NCBI GenBank assembly: GCA_036494815.1
Contig: DASXNV010000032.1
Coordinates: 124,001-188,000 of the forward strand
Source: Poindextera sp036494815
Lineage (GTDB): Bacteria; Pseudomonadota; Alphaproteobacteria; Caulobacterales; Caulobacteraceae
DNA: 64,000 nucleotides
Reading direction: 5' to 3'
Shown here: positions 9,964 through 19,324 of the stretch, one piece after another
How positions within the stretch are numbered: position 1 is the first letter of the stretch
Layout of the letters: each line of letters begins with the position of its first letter
The notes under the pieces: model-generated
Seen by the model: the letters and a program-made list of their open reading frames with translations, nothing else
Database searches by the model: none
Told to the model about the DNA's origin: nothing
Program-made: the position numbers and the translations under genes

Positions 9964-10596
9964 TCAAGGCAGGCCCAGATATTTGTGGGTTTGGACGCTT
10001 AAACGCCACTGGGGGTGGGAAAGGCAATAGTCGACCGCGCTTTGGGTGTTGGCGTCGCGGTCCGGCCCGTCCATCGGCTGCAGGTAGAAACGCTCGAAAT
10101 CCAGATTCGTGAAGCGGGCCGGATCAACGCCATTCTGCGGAAAGACCAGTTTCAGCTCCTGGCCTGAGGTCTGCACCACGGGCGCCTGGGCCTTGGGGCT
10201 GACGCAGATCCAGTCGAGGCCTGGGGGCGCGGCCAGGGTGCCATTGGTCTCCACCGCAATGGCGAAACCTTCGGCGTGCAGAGCGGCGATCAGGGGCGGA
10301 TCCAGTTGCAACAGGGGCTCGCCGCCGGTGCAGACCACCAGTCGGTCAGTGTTCGCGCCGCGCCATTGCGCCGCCACAGCGGCGGCCAGGGCCTCGGGGG
10401 TCATGAACCGGCCGCCCCCTTCGCCGTCCATGCCGACAAAGTCGGTGTCGCAAAAGGTGCAGACCGCCTTGGCCCGGTCGATCTCGCGACCACTCCAAAG
10501 GTTGCAGCCGGCAAAACGGCAGAATACCGCGGCATGGCCCGCCTGGCCGCCCTCGCCCTGCAGGGTCAGGAAGATCTCCTTGACTGAGTAGGTCAT
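9964..10596 (-). CDS. queE: 7-carboxy-7-deazaguanine synthase (radical SAM)
   Basis: A 210-residue QueE. The iron-sulfur cluster motif is the extended type found in many proteobacterial QueE: a Cys at CNLWSGRE, then 14 residues to CTFCDTDF (C-x14-C-x2-C). SAM-binding follows in CTGGEPLLQ and AVETNGT. The enzyme rearranges carboxytetrahydropterin to 7-carboxy-7-deazaguanine. Its ATG overlaps the queC stop by 4 bases, indicating translational coupling. Confidence 0.96.
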   Translation of the reverse strand: MTYSVKEIFLTLQGEGGQAGHAAVFCRFAGCNLWSGREIDRAKAVCTFCDTDFVGMDGEGGGRFMTPEALAAAVAAQWRGANTDRLVVCTGGEPLLQLDPPLIAALHAEGFAIAVETNGTLAAPPGLDWICVSPKAQAPVVQTSGQELKLVFPQNGVDPARFTNLDFERFYLQPMDGPDRDANTQSAVDYCLSHPQWRLSVQTHKYLGLP

Positions 10597-11351
10597 CCCG
10601 CAGCGTCCCGATTAGGGTCCAGGCTCGGCTGGCCCGCCGCCGTCCACTCGTTCCAGCCCTTGGCGCGCAACTCGCAGGCGGGACAGGCGCCGCAGCCGGC
10701 GCCCCAGTCGTGCGGGGTGCGGTCGCCATAGTAGCAGGTGTGGCTGTCGCGCACGGTCATCTCCACCAGCGTCTCGCCGCCCAGGGATTTGGCCAGCCCC
10801 CAGGTCTGGGCCTTGGTCAGCCTCATCAGGGGAGTTTCGATGCGGAAGTCTCTCGCCATGCCAAGGTTCAGCGCCGATTGCAGGGCGTCCAGCGTGTCGC
10901 GCCGACAGTCGGGATAGCCGGAATAGTCGGTCTCGCACATGCCGCCCACCAGGGCGGCCAGGCCGCGCCGGTCGGCCAGGGCGGCGGCATAGATCAGAAA
11001 GGCCAGGTTGCGGCCAGGGACGAAGGTCGAGGGCAGGCCGCGCTCGGTCATCTCGATAGCCCTGTCGGCGGTCAGGGCCGATTGGGCCACGGCGCCGAAA
11101 CTCTTCAGGTTGATGCGGTGGTCTTCGCCCAGCCTTTCGCCCCAATCGGGGAAACGACGTGCGACTTCCCGTCGCAATACCTGACGCGCTTTCAGCTCAA
11201 CCGCATGGCGTTGGCCATAGTCGAATCCGACGGTCTCCACGCGATCGTATCGGTCCAGGGCCCAGGCGAGGCAGGCCGTGGAGTCCTGACCACCTGAAAA
11301 TAGCACCAGGGCGCCATCACTAATCGGGGTTGAGTCAGCCGGCGCGGTAAT
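10593..11351 (-). CDS. queC: 7-cyano-7-deazaguanine synthase, apparent ATT start
   Basis: QueC converts carboxydeazaguanine to preQ0 with ATP and ammonia. The PP-loop SGGQDSTACLAW, the GRNLAFLIYAAALA segment and the zinc cysteines of CYYGDRTPH and CGACPAC are all present. An ATG-free frame opens upstream: GTG 11306 would cut into the PP-loop strand (it begins at V-LFSGG) and has no ribosome site, whereas 45 bases upstream the codon ATT at 11351 sits six bases after AAGGAGA and reads xTAPADSTPISDGALVLFSGG, a natural QueC N-terminus of 252 residues. I therefore place the start at ATT 11351. The 240 bp upstream to the hybrid kinase hold the divergent promoters; nothing else is seen there. Confidence 0.9.
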   Translation of the reverse strand: MTAPADSTPISDGALVLFSGGQDSTACLAWALDRYDRVETVGFDYGQRHAVELKARQVLRREVARRFPDWGERLGEDHRINLKSFGAVAQSALTADRAIEMTERGLPSTFVPGRNLAFLIYAAALADRRGLAALVGGMCETDYSGYPDCRRDTLDALQSALNLGMARDFRIETPLMRLTKAQTWGLAKSLGGETLVEMTVRDSHTCYYGDRTPHDWGAGCGACPACELRAKGWNEWTAAGQPSLDPNRDAAG

Positions 11352-11613
11352 GACGATTCTCCTTGGCGAACAAAGGACAAGCTCGGATCGCGTTCAAGGC
11401 CTGTTACCATACCGGCCGCATATGGGCATCAGCTACGCGGATCGCTTATGGTTTCTGGGATAGCGCTCATCACAGCGTTCGACTCCCGCCCTCAGCCGAG
11501 GCGGCCAGAGGGCCTGGGGGCTTCAAGTGCTCCAGGCCCATGTTCATCAACCTCTGGCGTCTTAACGACTTCGCAAGCGAGACTCTGCATGGTTGTCCTA
11601 CAACTCAGTCGTC

Positions 11614-13113
11614 ATGTGCAGAATGCCCGGCATCTCAAGTCTCATCGAAGTTTTCGAGCCGATCGCAGCAAGCACCTCTTGCGGGGTGGTGCTTGATCGG
11701 TTCCTGGATGCTCCGGGCTGTGACCTTCTGGTCACAACGGAGGCGGGCCGCCCTGTGGGCTTGATCGCCCGCGGCGATGTCCGGGCCAGCGAGGCCGATC
11801 GCGCCGTGGCCGATCTGATGACCCGCCCCCTGACCGTCGAAGCCGATACCGATATCGACCAGGTCTGCGCCCTGATCCTCAGCCACGCCGAGCCGGTGGT
11901 CGGCGTTGTGGTGGTGCGGGATTCCCTTTATGTGGGCGTCATCTCCACCCGTAACCTGCTGCGCCAACGTCGCACAGCCGAGGGCGATCTGGCGGACAAC
12001 CAGCGCTTTCTCGATTTGATCAGCCACGAGGTCCGCTCGCCGATGAACGGCGTGGTGGCGGTGGCGGAATTACTGCAACGGCAGCCTCTTTCGGCGGACT
12101 CCCAAGCCTTCGTGCGCACCATTCTGGAATCCAGCCAGGCCACTTTGCGCGCGCTGAACGATGCGCTTGAGCTGTCGCGGGCTGAATTTGGTGAAATGGC
12201 TCTCGAGCCGGCCGCGGTGTTCCTGCGCGACGTCATGGACTCCATCCAGGCGGGTTGGCAGGCCCGCGCCGCCGAACAGGGCGTCACCTTGCTGGTCGCC
12301 TATGACGGCGAGCCGGACCTGAATGCGACCGTGGATGCGGCCCGTGTCCGCCAGGTGTTCGACAAGCTGATTGAGACCGCCATCGCCGATGGCGGCGACG
12401 GTGCGGTGGAGGCCAGCCTGCGGGCGGTACGCACCCTGGATGGGCTGAAACTGACCGGCCGTGTGCGAGTCGGCGGTGGCGGATTGTCTGCGTTGCGCCT
12501 GGCCGAACCCTTCGCCCCGGGCGCCGCCCACAGCGGAAGCCGCGCCAGCCTGGGTCTGGCCCTGTGCCAACGCATCATCGCCCGGATGGGCGGGTCGATC
12601 CGCACCGACAGCAATGTCGGGGCCGGAACCACAGTCGCATTTGAACTCGACGTCGCTGAAACCGTCGCCGCCGCCCCCGAAGGCTTCGGTGAGGTGCAGG
12701 GGCCGCGCGGGGCCGCGCACATCCTGGTGGTCGACGACAACGCCACCAACCGCATGGTCGCCGAGGCGCTGTGCGAAATGTTCGACTGCACCTCTGAATG
12801 CGCCGAGGACGGCGTCGAGGCGGTGGAAGCGGCTCGCACCGGACGCTTCGACCTGATCCTGATGGATATCCGCATGCCGCGCATGGACGGGGTGGAGGCG
12901 GCCAGGGCGATCCGCGCCATGCCCGGTCCCGCCGGCGCCGTGCCGATCATCGCCTTGACCGCCAACGCGGATCCTGAAGACGCCAAGACCTATATCGAGA
13001 GCGGCATGCACAGCGTGGTCGAAAAGCCGATCAAGCCCGAGCGCCTGCTGCAGGCCATCAACGCCGCCCTGCCATCCGCCCCCGAACAGGCCGCTGCGGC
13101 CGCGGCCGCCTGA
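11614..13113 (+). CDS. CBS-domain hybrid histidine kinase with degenerate ATPase domain and receiver
   Basis: About 499 residues from ATG 11614 (a TTG at 11593 or ATG 11623 are possible; no clear ribosome site). Residues ~5-120 look like a pair of CBS repeats (LLVTTEAGRPVGLIARGDV; VVVRDSLYVGVISTRNLL). Then a HisKA helix with FLDLISHEVRSPMNG (His near 138), an ATPase-like region, and a C-terminal receiver (HILVVDDNATNRMVAE, LILMDIRMPRMDG, EKPIKPERLL). In the ATPase part the N-box Asn is absent (VFDKLIETAIADGG) and the G1 Asp is missing (VRVGGGGLS), although SLGLALCQRII is kept. There is no membrane segment. CBS domains often bind adenine nucleotides, so an energy or nucleotide input is possible. 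Confidence 0.85.
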   Translation: MCRMPGISSLIEVFEPIAASTSCGVVLDRFLDAPGCDLLVTTEAGRPVGLIARGDVRASEADRAVADLMTRPLTVEADTDIDQVCALILSHAEPVVGVVVVRDSLYVGVISTRNLLRQRRTAEGDLADNQRFLDLISHEVRSPMNGVVAVAELLQRQPLSADSQAFVRTILESSQATLRALNDALELSRAEFGEMALEPAAVFLRDVMDSIQAGWQARAAEQGVTLLVAYDGEPDLNATVDAARVRQVFDKLIETAIADGGDGAVEASLRAVRTLDGLKLTGRVRVGGGGLSALRLAEPFAPGAAHSGSRASLGLALCQRIIARMGGSIRTDSNVGAGTTVAFELDVAETVAAAPEGFGEVQGPRGAAHILVVDDNATNRMVAEALCEMFDCTSECAEDGVEAVEAARTGRFDLILMDIRMPRMDGVEAARAIRAMPGPAGAVPIIALTANADPEDAKTYIESGMHSVVEKPIKPERLLQAINAALPSAPEQAAAAAAA

Positions 13114-13153
13114 CCGCGCCGGCCCGCCAAGAGCTTCCGTTCAAACCTAGTTT

Positions 13154-14923
13154 TTAGAAGCGCGGCAGCGGCGCCAGGACGTTCGCGCCTTGGGCGCGCA
13201 AGCGCTGTTCCGAGATCCGGCTGACCAGGGACTGGGCGCGGGGATCGGACATCAGCTGGGCCGCCGTCACCAGGCCACGGATCGAGGTCGAGTCGACGCC
13301 AAGGGCCTTTTGCAGCACCTCGAACGGCGAGTGCTTGGCGCTGACGATCTTCAGGCGAACCGACTGGCCTGACAGGCCCGCCAGGGCCTTGGCCTTGTCC
13401 ACCGCCTGATAGAAACCGCCCAATTCGTCGACCAGCCCCAGGGGCTTGGCCTGGGCGCCGGTCCACACCCGTCCCTTGGCGATCTCGCGCACCTGGTCCG
13501 GCGGCAGATGACGGCCTTCGGCCACCCGGGTGATGAAGCCGTCATAGACCCGATCGATGCTAGCGGCGAAAGCGGCCTTCTGCGCCGGGGTGAAATCCTG
13601 ACTGGGGCTGTCTGCGCCCGCATAGCCACCGCCCACATTGATGTCATGCAGATCGACACCGAACTTCGACAGGGCGGGGCCCAGGGCGAACTTGCCACCA
13701 TAGACCCCGATCGAGCCGGTCAAGGTGGTGGGCTCGGCGACGATAGCCGAGGCCTGGGACGAGATCCAATAGCCGCCGGAAGCGGCATAGGCGCCCATGG
13801 ACACCACCACCGGCTTCTGCGCCTTGGCCGCGCGCACCGCCGCCAGGATCTGTTCCGAAGCGGTGTCAGAGCCGCCGGGGGAGGAGATACGGAAGACAAT
13901 CGCCTTGACCGAACTGTCTTTGGCCGCGGTCTCCAGAGCGCTGGCCACGGCGTCGGAATTGGCGTTTCCGGATCCGAGACTGGCTTCGTTGGGGCCGGTC
14001 ATGATCGCGCCCTCGGCGTTGACCACGGCGATGGTCGGATCGCCGACACCGCCATCGGCGGACTTTTCCGCCGAGATATAGTCGTCGATCGGCATGATCT
14101 TGGCGCCTTCGCCGCCCTGCTCGACGGCGGCGTCCTGCGCTTCGGGCACTTGGCCCAGGCGGTCGATCAGGCCCTTGGCCTTGGCGTCGCCGGCGTCGTA
14201 GGGGCCGGCCTCCAGCGTCGCCTTGAGCGCGGCCGGGTTTTTCTTGCGGTCGCTGGCCGCCGCGCCGATGGCGCTCTCATAGACCGAGGTCATCCACGAG
14301 GTTTGCGCCTCGCGGTGGGCCGGGGTGTAGTCGTCGAAGAGATAGCCGTTGACGGCGTTCTTATATTCCTTGCGCTGTTCGAAGTCGGCCTTGACGCCGT
14401 ATTTGTCGAACAGGCGCTTGAAGAACACGTCCGACACCGACATGCCCGTGACCTGGAACGGCGCGCCAGGTTGCATCCAGAACTGGTCGGCGGAGGCGCC
14501 CAGCATATAGGTCGAAGCGATGGCGCCGGCGGGATAGAGCCCCTGGCTGTGGGCGATGATCGGCTTTCCAGATTCTCGGAAATGCTTGAACGCCTGGCGC
14601 AACTCGTCGGCCTCGCCCGGCTCCATGCCGCCCTCCGGCAGGCGCACGAACAAGGCCTTGACCCGGCTGTCGCTTTCGGCCCGGTGCAGCGCGTCGATCA
14701 CAGTCATGACCGCCAGGGTGCGGGCGCCAAAGCCGGGAAAAAGGCCTTCTGGCTCCTGGTCGGTCAGGCCGCGGCGCAGATCCAGCGCCAGAACCGCCTT
14801 GGTCGGCGTCGGATTGGGGTGGGCGGCGCCGGCGATCATGCCAACAATCAGGAACGGCACGCCGATGAAGAACAGGACCAGCCCGGCGAACACGCCAGCC
14901 AGGGTCAGAAGAAATTGTTTCAT
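13154..14923 (-). CDS. sppA: Signal peptide peptidase SppA, 67K type
   Basis: A 589-residue double-domain SppA. The N-terminus is a membrane anchor (FLLTLAGVFAGLVLFFIGVPF). The first domain carries the catalytic Lys in QRKEYKNAVNGY (near residue 190) and the second the nucleophilic Ser in SMGAYAASGGYWISS (near 388), the arrangement of the E. coli long form. It degrades released signal peptides at the periplasmic face of the inner membrane. It ends 40 bp from the convergent hybrid kinase. Confidence 0.96.
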   Translation of the reverse strand: MKQFLLTLAGVFAGLVLFFIGVPFLIVGMIAGAAHPNPTPTKAVLALDLRRGLTDQEPEGLFPGFGARTLAVMTVIDALHRAESDSRVKALFVRLPEGGMEPGEADELRQAFKHFRESGKPIIAHSQGLYPAGAIASTYMLGASADQFWMQPGAPFQVTGMSVSDVFFKRLFDKYGVKADFEQRKEYKNAVNGYLFDDYTPAHREAQTSWMTSVYESAIGAAASDRKKNPAALKATLEAGPYDAGDAKAKGLIDRLGQVPEAQDAAVEQGGEGAKIMPIDDYISAEKSADGGVGDPTIAVVNAEGAIMTGPNEASLGSGNANSDAVASALETAAKDSSVKAIVFRISSPGGSDTASEQILAAVRAAKAQKPVVVSMGAYAASGGYWISSQASAIVAEPTTLTGSIGVYGGKFALGPALSKFGVDLHDINVGGGYAGADSPSQDFTPAQKAAFAASIDRVYDGFITRVAEGRHLPPDQVREIAKGRVWTGAQAKPLGLVDELGGFYQAVDKAKALAGLSGQSVRLKIVSAKHSPFEVLQKALGVDSTSIRGLVTAAQLMSDPRAQSLVSRISEQRLRAQGANVLAPLPRF

Positions 14924-15142
14924 CGTCGGGTCCGAACAGCAAAAGAAGCGAGGCGGTCGCGCAATCTAGGGCCTGAGCGCCCAAGGCCGAAGCGGCTTGA
15001 TGCGTGAATCAGGTCCTGGTGGATTAAATTAAAGCAAGTTTCCCCGCCAGATCGATTTGGGGCATGGGGCCGGGCCCGCCCGGCGGCGCGGCGCCGAGAA
15101 ACAGCGGCGACGCATAAGGGCGAAAAAAGGGGGCGGGAAAAT

Positions 15143-15219
15143 TGGTCGGAGTAGCAGGATTCGAACCTGCGACCCCCGCCTCCCGAAGACGGTGCTCTAC
15201 CAGACTGAGCTACACTCCG
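15143..15219 (-). tRNA. tRNA-Pro (anticodon CGG)
   Basis: On the minus strand the sequence folds as a full cloverleaf: acceptor CGGAGTG pairs with TACTCCG, D-arm GTAGCTCAG, anticodon stem CCGTC/GGCGG around the loop TTCGGGA (anticodon CGG), T-arm GGTTCGAATCC, discriminator A and an encoded CCA at 15143-15145. It reads proline codon CCG, very common in this G+C-rich genome. A run of six Ts follows 3' on the transcript strand, consistent with termination. Confidence 0.97.
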
Positions 15220-15498
15220 ACGCGAGGCGCGGCTTATAGAGCAGGCTTGGTGGGGCTGCAAGCCAATGCGCGCTGCATTGAGCACGCTTCTTCTTTTCCG
15301 TGGCCCTCGCCCGGGATCGCCTGCAACAAAAGGCGTTGAATCAAAAAGTTGCAACACAGAGGGATCGGAAAATCGCCTGTGGCCGCGCTGGATGCGCACA
15401 AGCCTGTCAGGCGGTGTTGCAAAGGCTCGGGGGTTGCGATATCTCCCACCGCCTCGCGGCGCCCCTGGGTGGTCCGCCCGGCGGTTCGCCGGCCCTGC

Positions 15499-15572
15499 TG
15501 GGGGATGGTGTAATGGTAACACTGCGGTTTTTGGTACCGTCATTCTAGGTTCGAGTCCTAGTCCCCCAGCCA
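15499..15572 (+). tRNA. tRNA-Gln (anticodon TTG)
   Basis: Acceptor TGGGGGA pairs with TCCCCCA, D-loop GTGTAATGGTAACAC, anticodon loop TTTTGGT giving TTG, T-arm GGTTCGAGTCC, discriminator G and encoded CCA at 15570-15572. The U1 and G73 ends are normal for glutamine tRNA. It is transcribed away from tRNA-Pro; the 279 bp between the two tRNAs holds their promoters and nothing else that I can identify. Confidence 0.97.
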
Positions 15573-15693
15573 CTCTACTTTGAACGACGGATTTTCGAGG
15601 CCGCTCCTTAAGGTTATCAGTGACATCTGCTCGCGCCCCGCGCGAAAGGCGCTGGTTCGCACCCCATCCCTCAGCTAGGCTTTCGCCGAGGAT

Positions 15694-18282
15694 GTGCAGG
15701 ATAGTCGCTCAGGCGGCTTTGGGCCCGTGAACCGATTGAAGTCGCTCCGATCCGCTTTCTGGCGCGAGATGCTCGCGCCCGCCCTGCTGCTGGTGTTTCT
15801 GGCCGGGCTGACGGTGCTTTTGTCGGTCAGCCATCTCTATTCTGTTCGACAGGATCGCCGCTGGGTCCTGCACAGCTACAAGGTGATCCAGGCCACCCAG
15901 ACGCTGTTCTCCCAGATCCAGGACGTGGAATCCGGTCAGCGCGGCTATCTCTTCCTGCGCGATCCGCAATTTCTCGGCGCCTATGATGTGAGCCTGGCTA
16001 AAATCCCCGCCACTTCGGCCGAACTTGCCCGTCTTGTGGCCGATAACCCCGAGCAGGAGGCGCGGGTGGCGCGTCTCAACGCTCTGGTCGCCCAGCGGGC
16101 CAGCGTGGCGGCCCGGCGCGTGGAGCTGGCCCGCCAGGGCCGGCGAAGCGAGGCGCTGACGGGCCAGTACGGTCAGGGCCACAACGCGATGATGGGGGTC
16201 AGGGCCGCTGTCGCCGATATCATGCGATCCGAGAACGCCCTGCTGGATGAGCGCAACCGCAAAGCCGACCGGACGGATTTGATTGGCCTGGTGGTCGGCC
16301 TGCTGTTCAGCGCCCTGTCCATCCTAGGGCTGGGGCTGATGATCTTGTCCATGGTGCGGGCCAACCAGCGCCTGGAACACGAGATCGGCGAACGCGAGAC
16401 AGCCGAGGCCGCCCGGCGGGAAGGCGAGGCTCTCTATCGCGCTATTTTCGACAACACCGCCGATCTGATCTGTGTGCTCGACGTCCTGGAGGACGGCCGT
16501 TTTGTGATGGCCCAGGTCAACGCCGCCTATGAGCAAGCGGTGGGGGCCTCATTCGAGACATTGCGCGGCGTTGACGCAGCCCTGCTTGTGGGCGAGCGGC
16601 AGCGCGAGGGCTTGGTCGCGCACCTGAAAAAGGTCGGCCAGGCGGACCAGCCGATCTTCACACGTGACCGCGTCTTCCTGCCCAGTGGGGAGCGGATCTG
16701 GGAATCGGTGATGGTCGCCATCCGCAATCCCGAGGGGCGCGCTGACCGCATTCTTGGGTCATCGCGGGATGTCACCGAGCGCGAACAGGCCCAGGAACAG
16801 CTGCGCAGGGTCCAGCGGATGGAGGCCGTGGGTCACCTGACCGGTGGCGTGGCTCACGATTTCAACAACCTTTTGCAGGTGATACGCGGCAATCTGGAAC
16901 TGATCTCGGCCCAGATCGGCGACGGGCCCGGCTCCGCCCGTATCAAGAACGCGCTTCACGCCGCCGAACGCGCCGCCCAGTTGACACGACAGCTGCTGGC
17001 CTTCGCGCGCCGCCAGCCGCTGGAGCCCAAGGTGGTCAATCTAGGCCGCCTGGTCATGGACATGAGCGAGATGCTGCGTCGCACCTTGGGTGAGACGGTG
17101 GATGTTGAAACGGTGCTGGCCAGCGACCTGTGGAACACCCTGGCCGATCCGGCCCAGGTGGAAAGCGCCATCCTCAACTTGGCTCTGAATGCCCGGGACG
17201 CCATGGCCGGCGGCGGCCGTTTGACCATCGAGATCAACAACGCTGTGCTCGACGAAGGCTATGCCCGTCGGGACACGGATCTTGAGCCGGGGCAGTATGT
17301 GCTGATCGCCGTCTCCGACACTGGTCACGGCATGGATGCCGCCACGCAAAAGCGGGTGTTCGAGCCTTTCTTCACCACCAAGAGCGAAGAGAAGGGCACC
17401 GGTCTCGGCCTGTCGATGGTCTATGGCTTCGTCAAACAGTCCCACGGCCACGTCCAGCTCTATAGCGAGCTCGGGCAAGGCACGACGGTGAAGATTTATC
17501 TGCCGCGCGCCCAGCAGGATGAGCAGGAGCCCGAACTGGCCGCCACCGGCTCCATGCGCGGCCAGAGCGAGGTGATCTTGGTGGTGGAGGATGACGACCT
17601 GGTGCGGGCCTCGGCCGTCGGCATGCTGCGGGACCTGGGTTACACCTGCATTCACGCCTCCGATGGCGCCGCGGCGCTGGCGGTGCTCAAGAGCGGCGCC
17701 AAGGTCGATCTGTTGTTCACCGACGTGATCATGCCAGGCCCGGTCAAGAGTCGCGATCTGGCGCGCGAGGCCCAGGCGCTGCGGCCGGGCCTGCCAGTGC
17801 TCTACACCTCCGGTTACACTGAAAACGCCATCGTCCATCACGGTCGCCTGGACGAGGGCGTGCAGCTGCTCAGCAAGCCCTATACGCGCGATAGTCTGGC
17901 GCGAAAGATCCGCTCGCTGCTCAATACTATCCGGCGTGTAGTGCTCGTGGTCGAGGACGATTTCCTAGTGCGGATGGCGGCGGTGGACATGATCGAAGCC
18001 CTCGGCTTCACGCCGCTTCAGGCGGGCGACGCGCCCAGCGCTCTGGCCATACTGGAGGGCGCCGAAGACATCGACATCCTGTTCACCGATGTAGGCCTGC
18101 CCGGCGTGCGCGGCACCGAGCTGGCGATCCAGGCCAAGGCCATGCGCCCCGATCTGAGGGTGATCTTCGCCAGCGGCTATGGCGACCTGGGCGAGACCGA
18201 TGGCCTGCCTACGGCCACCCACCTGCGCAAACCCTATGAGCAGGACGAATTGGCCGAGGCCCTGGCGGCGGCTGTAGTTTAG
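15694..18282 (+). CDS. CHASE3-PAS hybrid histidine kinase with two receivers
   Basis: An 862-residue membrane sensor (GTG 15694 after GAGGAT). Order: membrane segment ~25-48; a CHASE3-like periplasmic helix bundle (VESGQRGYLFLRDPQFLGAY) ~50-190; second membrane segment ~197-222; PAS ~240-365; HisKA with GGVAHDFNNLLQVIRGN (His near 388), the CckA-like subclass; ATPase with NLALNARDAM and GTGLGLSMVYGFVKQ; receiver 1 (Asp near 677, LLFTDVIMPG) and receiver 2 (Asp near 799, ILFTDVGLPG). No cognate regulator is adjacent. Its TAG overlaps by 3 bases the stop of the convergent hslO. Signal unknown. Confidence 0.92.
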   Translation: MQDSRSGGFGPVNRLKSLRSAFWREMLAPALLLVFLAGLTVLLSVSHLYSVRQDRRWVLHSYKVIQATQTLFSQIQDVESGQRGYLFLRDPQFLGAYDVSLAKIPATSAELARLVADNPEQEARVARLNALVAQRASVAARRVELARQGRRSEALTGQYGQGHNAMMGVRAAVADIMRSENALLDERNRKADRTDLIGLVVGLLFSALSILGLGLMILSMVRANQRLEHEIGERETAEAARREGEALYRAIFDNTADLICVLDVLEDGRFVMAQVNAAYEQAVGASFETLRGVDAALLVGERQREGLVAHLKKVGQADQPIFTRDRVFLPSGERIWESVMVAIRNPEGRADRILGSSRDVTEREQAQEQLRRVQRMEAVGHLTGGVAHDFNNLLQVIRGNLELISAQIGDGPGSARIKNALHAAERAAQLTRQLLAFARRQPLEPKVVNLGRLVMDMSEMLRRTLGETVDVETVLASDLWNTLADPAQVESAILNLALNARDAMAGGGRLTIEINNAVLDEGYARRDTDLEPGQYVLIAVSDTGHGMDAATQKRVFEPFFTTKSEEKGTGLGLSMVYGFVKQSHGHVQLYSELGQGTTVKIYLPRAQQDEQEPELAATGSMRGQSEVILVVEDDDLVRASAVGMLRDLGYTCIHASDGAAALAVLKSGAKVDLLFTDVIMPGPVKSRDLAREAQALRPGLPVLYTSGYTENAIVHHGRLDEGVQLLSKPYTRDSLARKIRSLLNTIRRVVLVVEDDFLVRMAAVDMIEALGFTPLQAGDAPSALAILEGAEDIDILFTDVGLPGVRGTELAIQAKAMRPDLRVIFASGYGDLGETDGLPTATHLRKPYEQDELAEALAAAVV

Positions 18283-19196
18283 TCCGCCACGCTCTCTGGC
18301 TCCAGCTCATAGACCCGCGAGCAATATTCGCAGGTCACCCGGATCTTGCCGTCGGCCTCGACCATTTCCGCCCGCTCTTCCATGGGAAAGGACCGGATCA
18401 CCCCCTCGATGCGCTCCAGTGAGCAACGGCAGAAGGCGCGAAGGGGCCGGGGCTTGAACAGGCGCACACCTTCCTCGTGGAACAGGCGATAGAGCAGGGT
18501 TTCCGGCGGGATGGTCGGGTCGATCAGTTCGTCCTCGCCGACGGTTTCGAACAGGGCCTGGGCGGTCTCCCAGGTTTCGAAGGTAGGGCCGCGTGCGTCG
18601 TCCTCGGCGATGTTCTGCAACAGGATGCCGCCGGCGCGCCAGTGGGCGGTCTCGCCGGTCTGCACCTGGCCCACCGCCAGGCGAACGCGGGTGGGAGTCT
18701 GTTCCGACTGGTCGAAATAGTGTTCGGCGCACAGGGCCAGGGTCTCGCCGTCGATAGGCGTGATGCCCTGATAGCGCTCCATATCGGCGCCCTGGTCCAC
18801 GGTCATGATGAACACACCGCCGCCCAACAAGGTCTTGGCCCCAGGCCGGGTGAAGCCCTTGGACGCCTCCGCCACCCGCTCGGCGTCGAAACGGCAATAG
18901 CCGCGCAAGGCGCCGGTGGTGTCGTAGTCGGCGACCACATAGGCCACCGGCCCGTCACCCTGGGCCTGCAGGATCAGGCGGCCCTCGAACTTCAAGCTGG
19001 CGCCGACCAGAGCTGCCAGGGCGCAGGCCTCGCCCAACAGGTTGGCCACCGGTTCCGGATAGTCGTGGCGGGTCAGGATGTCGTCGACCATAACTCCCAT
19101 GCGAGCGATACGGCCGCGTACTGGCCGCTCCCCGATCTGGAAGGCGGCGACGAGGTCGTCGGTGGGATAGTCGGTGGTAGGATCTGTGTCGGTCAC
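18279..19196 (-). CDS. hslO: Redox-regulated holdase Hsp33
   Basis: A 305-residue Hsp33. The zinc switch is complete: CRC near residue 254 and CEYC near 287 (CxC...CxxC). Body segments such as GGGVFIMTVDQGADMERYQG and LALCAEHYFDQSEQTPTRVRL are typical. Oxidation releases zinc and turns it into an ATP-independent holdase in the cytoplasm. The start is taken as GTG 19196 (reading V-TDTDPTTDYPTDDLVAAFQ); a longer frame would overlap argF and has no support. It is third in argD-argF-hslO. Confidence 0.94.
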   Translation of the reverse strand: MTDTDPTTDYPTDDLVAAFQIGERPVRGRIARMGVMVDDILTRHDYPEPVANLLGEACALAALVGASLKFEGRLILQAQGDGPVAYVVADYDTTGALRGYCRFDAERVAEASKGFTRPGAKTLLGGGVFIMTVDQGADMERYQGITPIDGETLALCAEHYFDQSEQTPTRVRLAVGQVQTGETAHWRAGGILLQNIAEDDARGPTFETWETAQALFETVGEDELIDPTIPPETLLYRLFHEEGVRLFKPRPLRAFCRCSLERIEGVIRSFPMEERAEMVEADGKIRVTCEYCSRVYELEPESVAD

Positions 19197-19324
19197 GGCG
19201 CGCTTACAAAATGGTGCGGGCCTCGCCCAGGGGTTTGGCCGGCGAAAGGGTGAAAAAGATGCGAACGCCCTAAATAGGCGCTCGCCGGGAATAATCGAGA
19301 GGTGGATAACCCGCCGGCCTGAAA

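Noticed and set aside
11352..11613. preQ1 riboswitch upstream of queC
   Set aside because: No match to the short C-rich/A-rich preQ1 aptamer pattern was visible on the minus strand.
13508..15007. 499-codon plus-strand frame opposite sppA
   Set aside because: SppA on the minus strand has complete catalytic motifs; the opposite frame shows only low-complexity composition.
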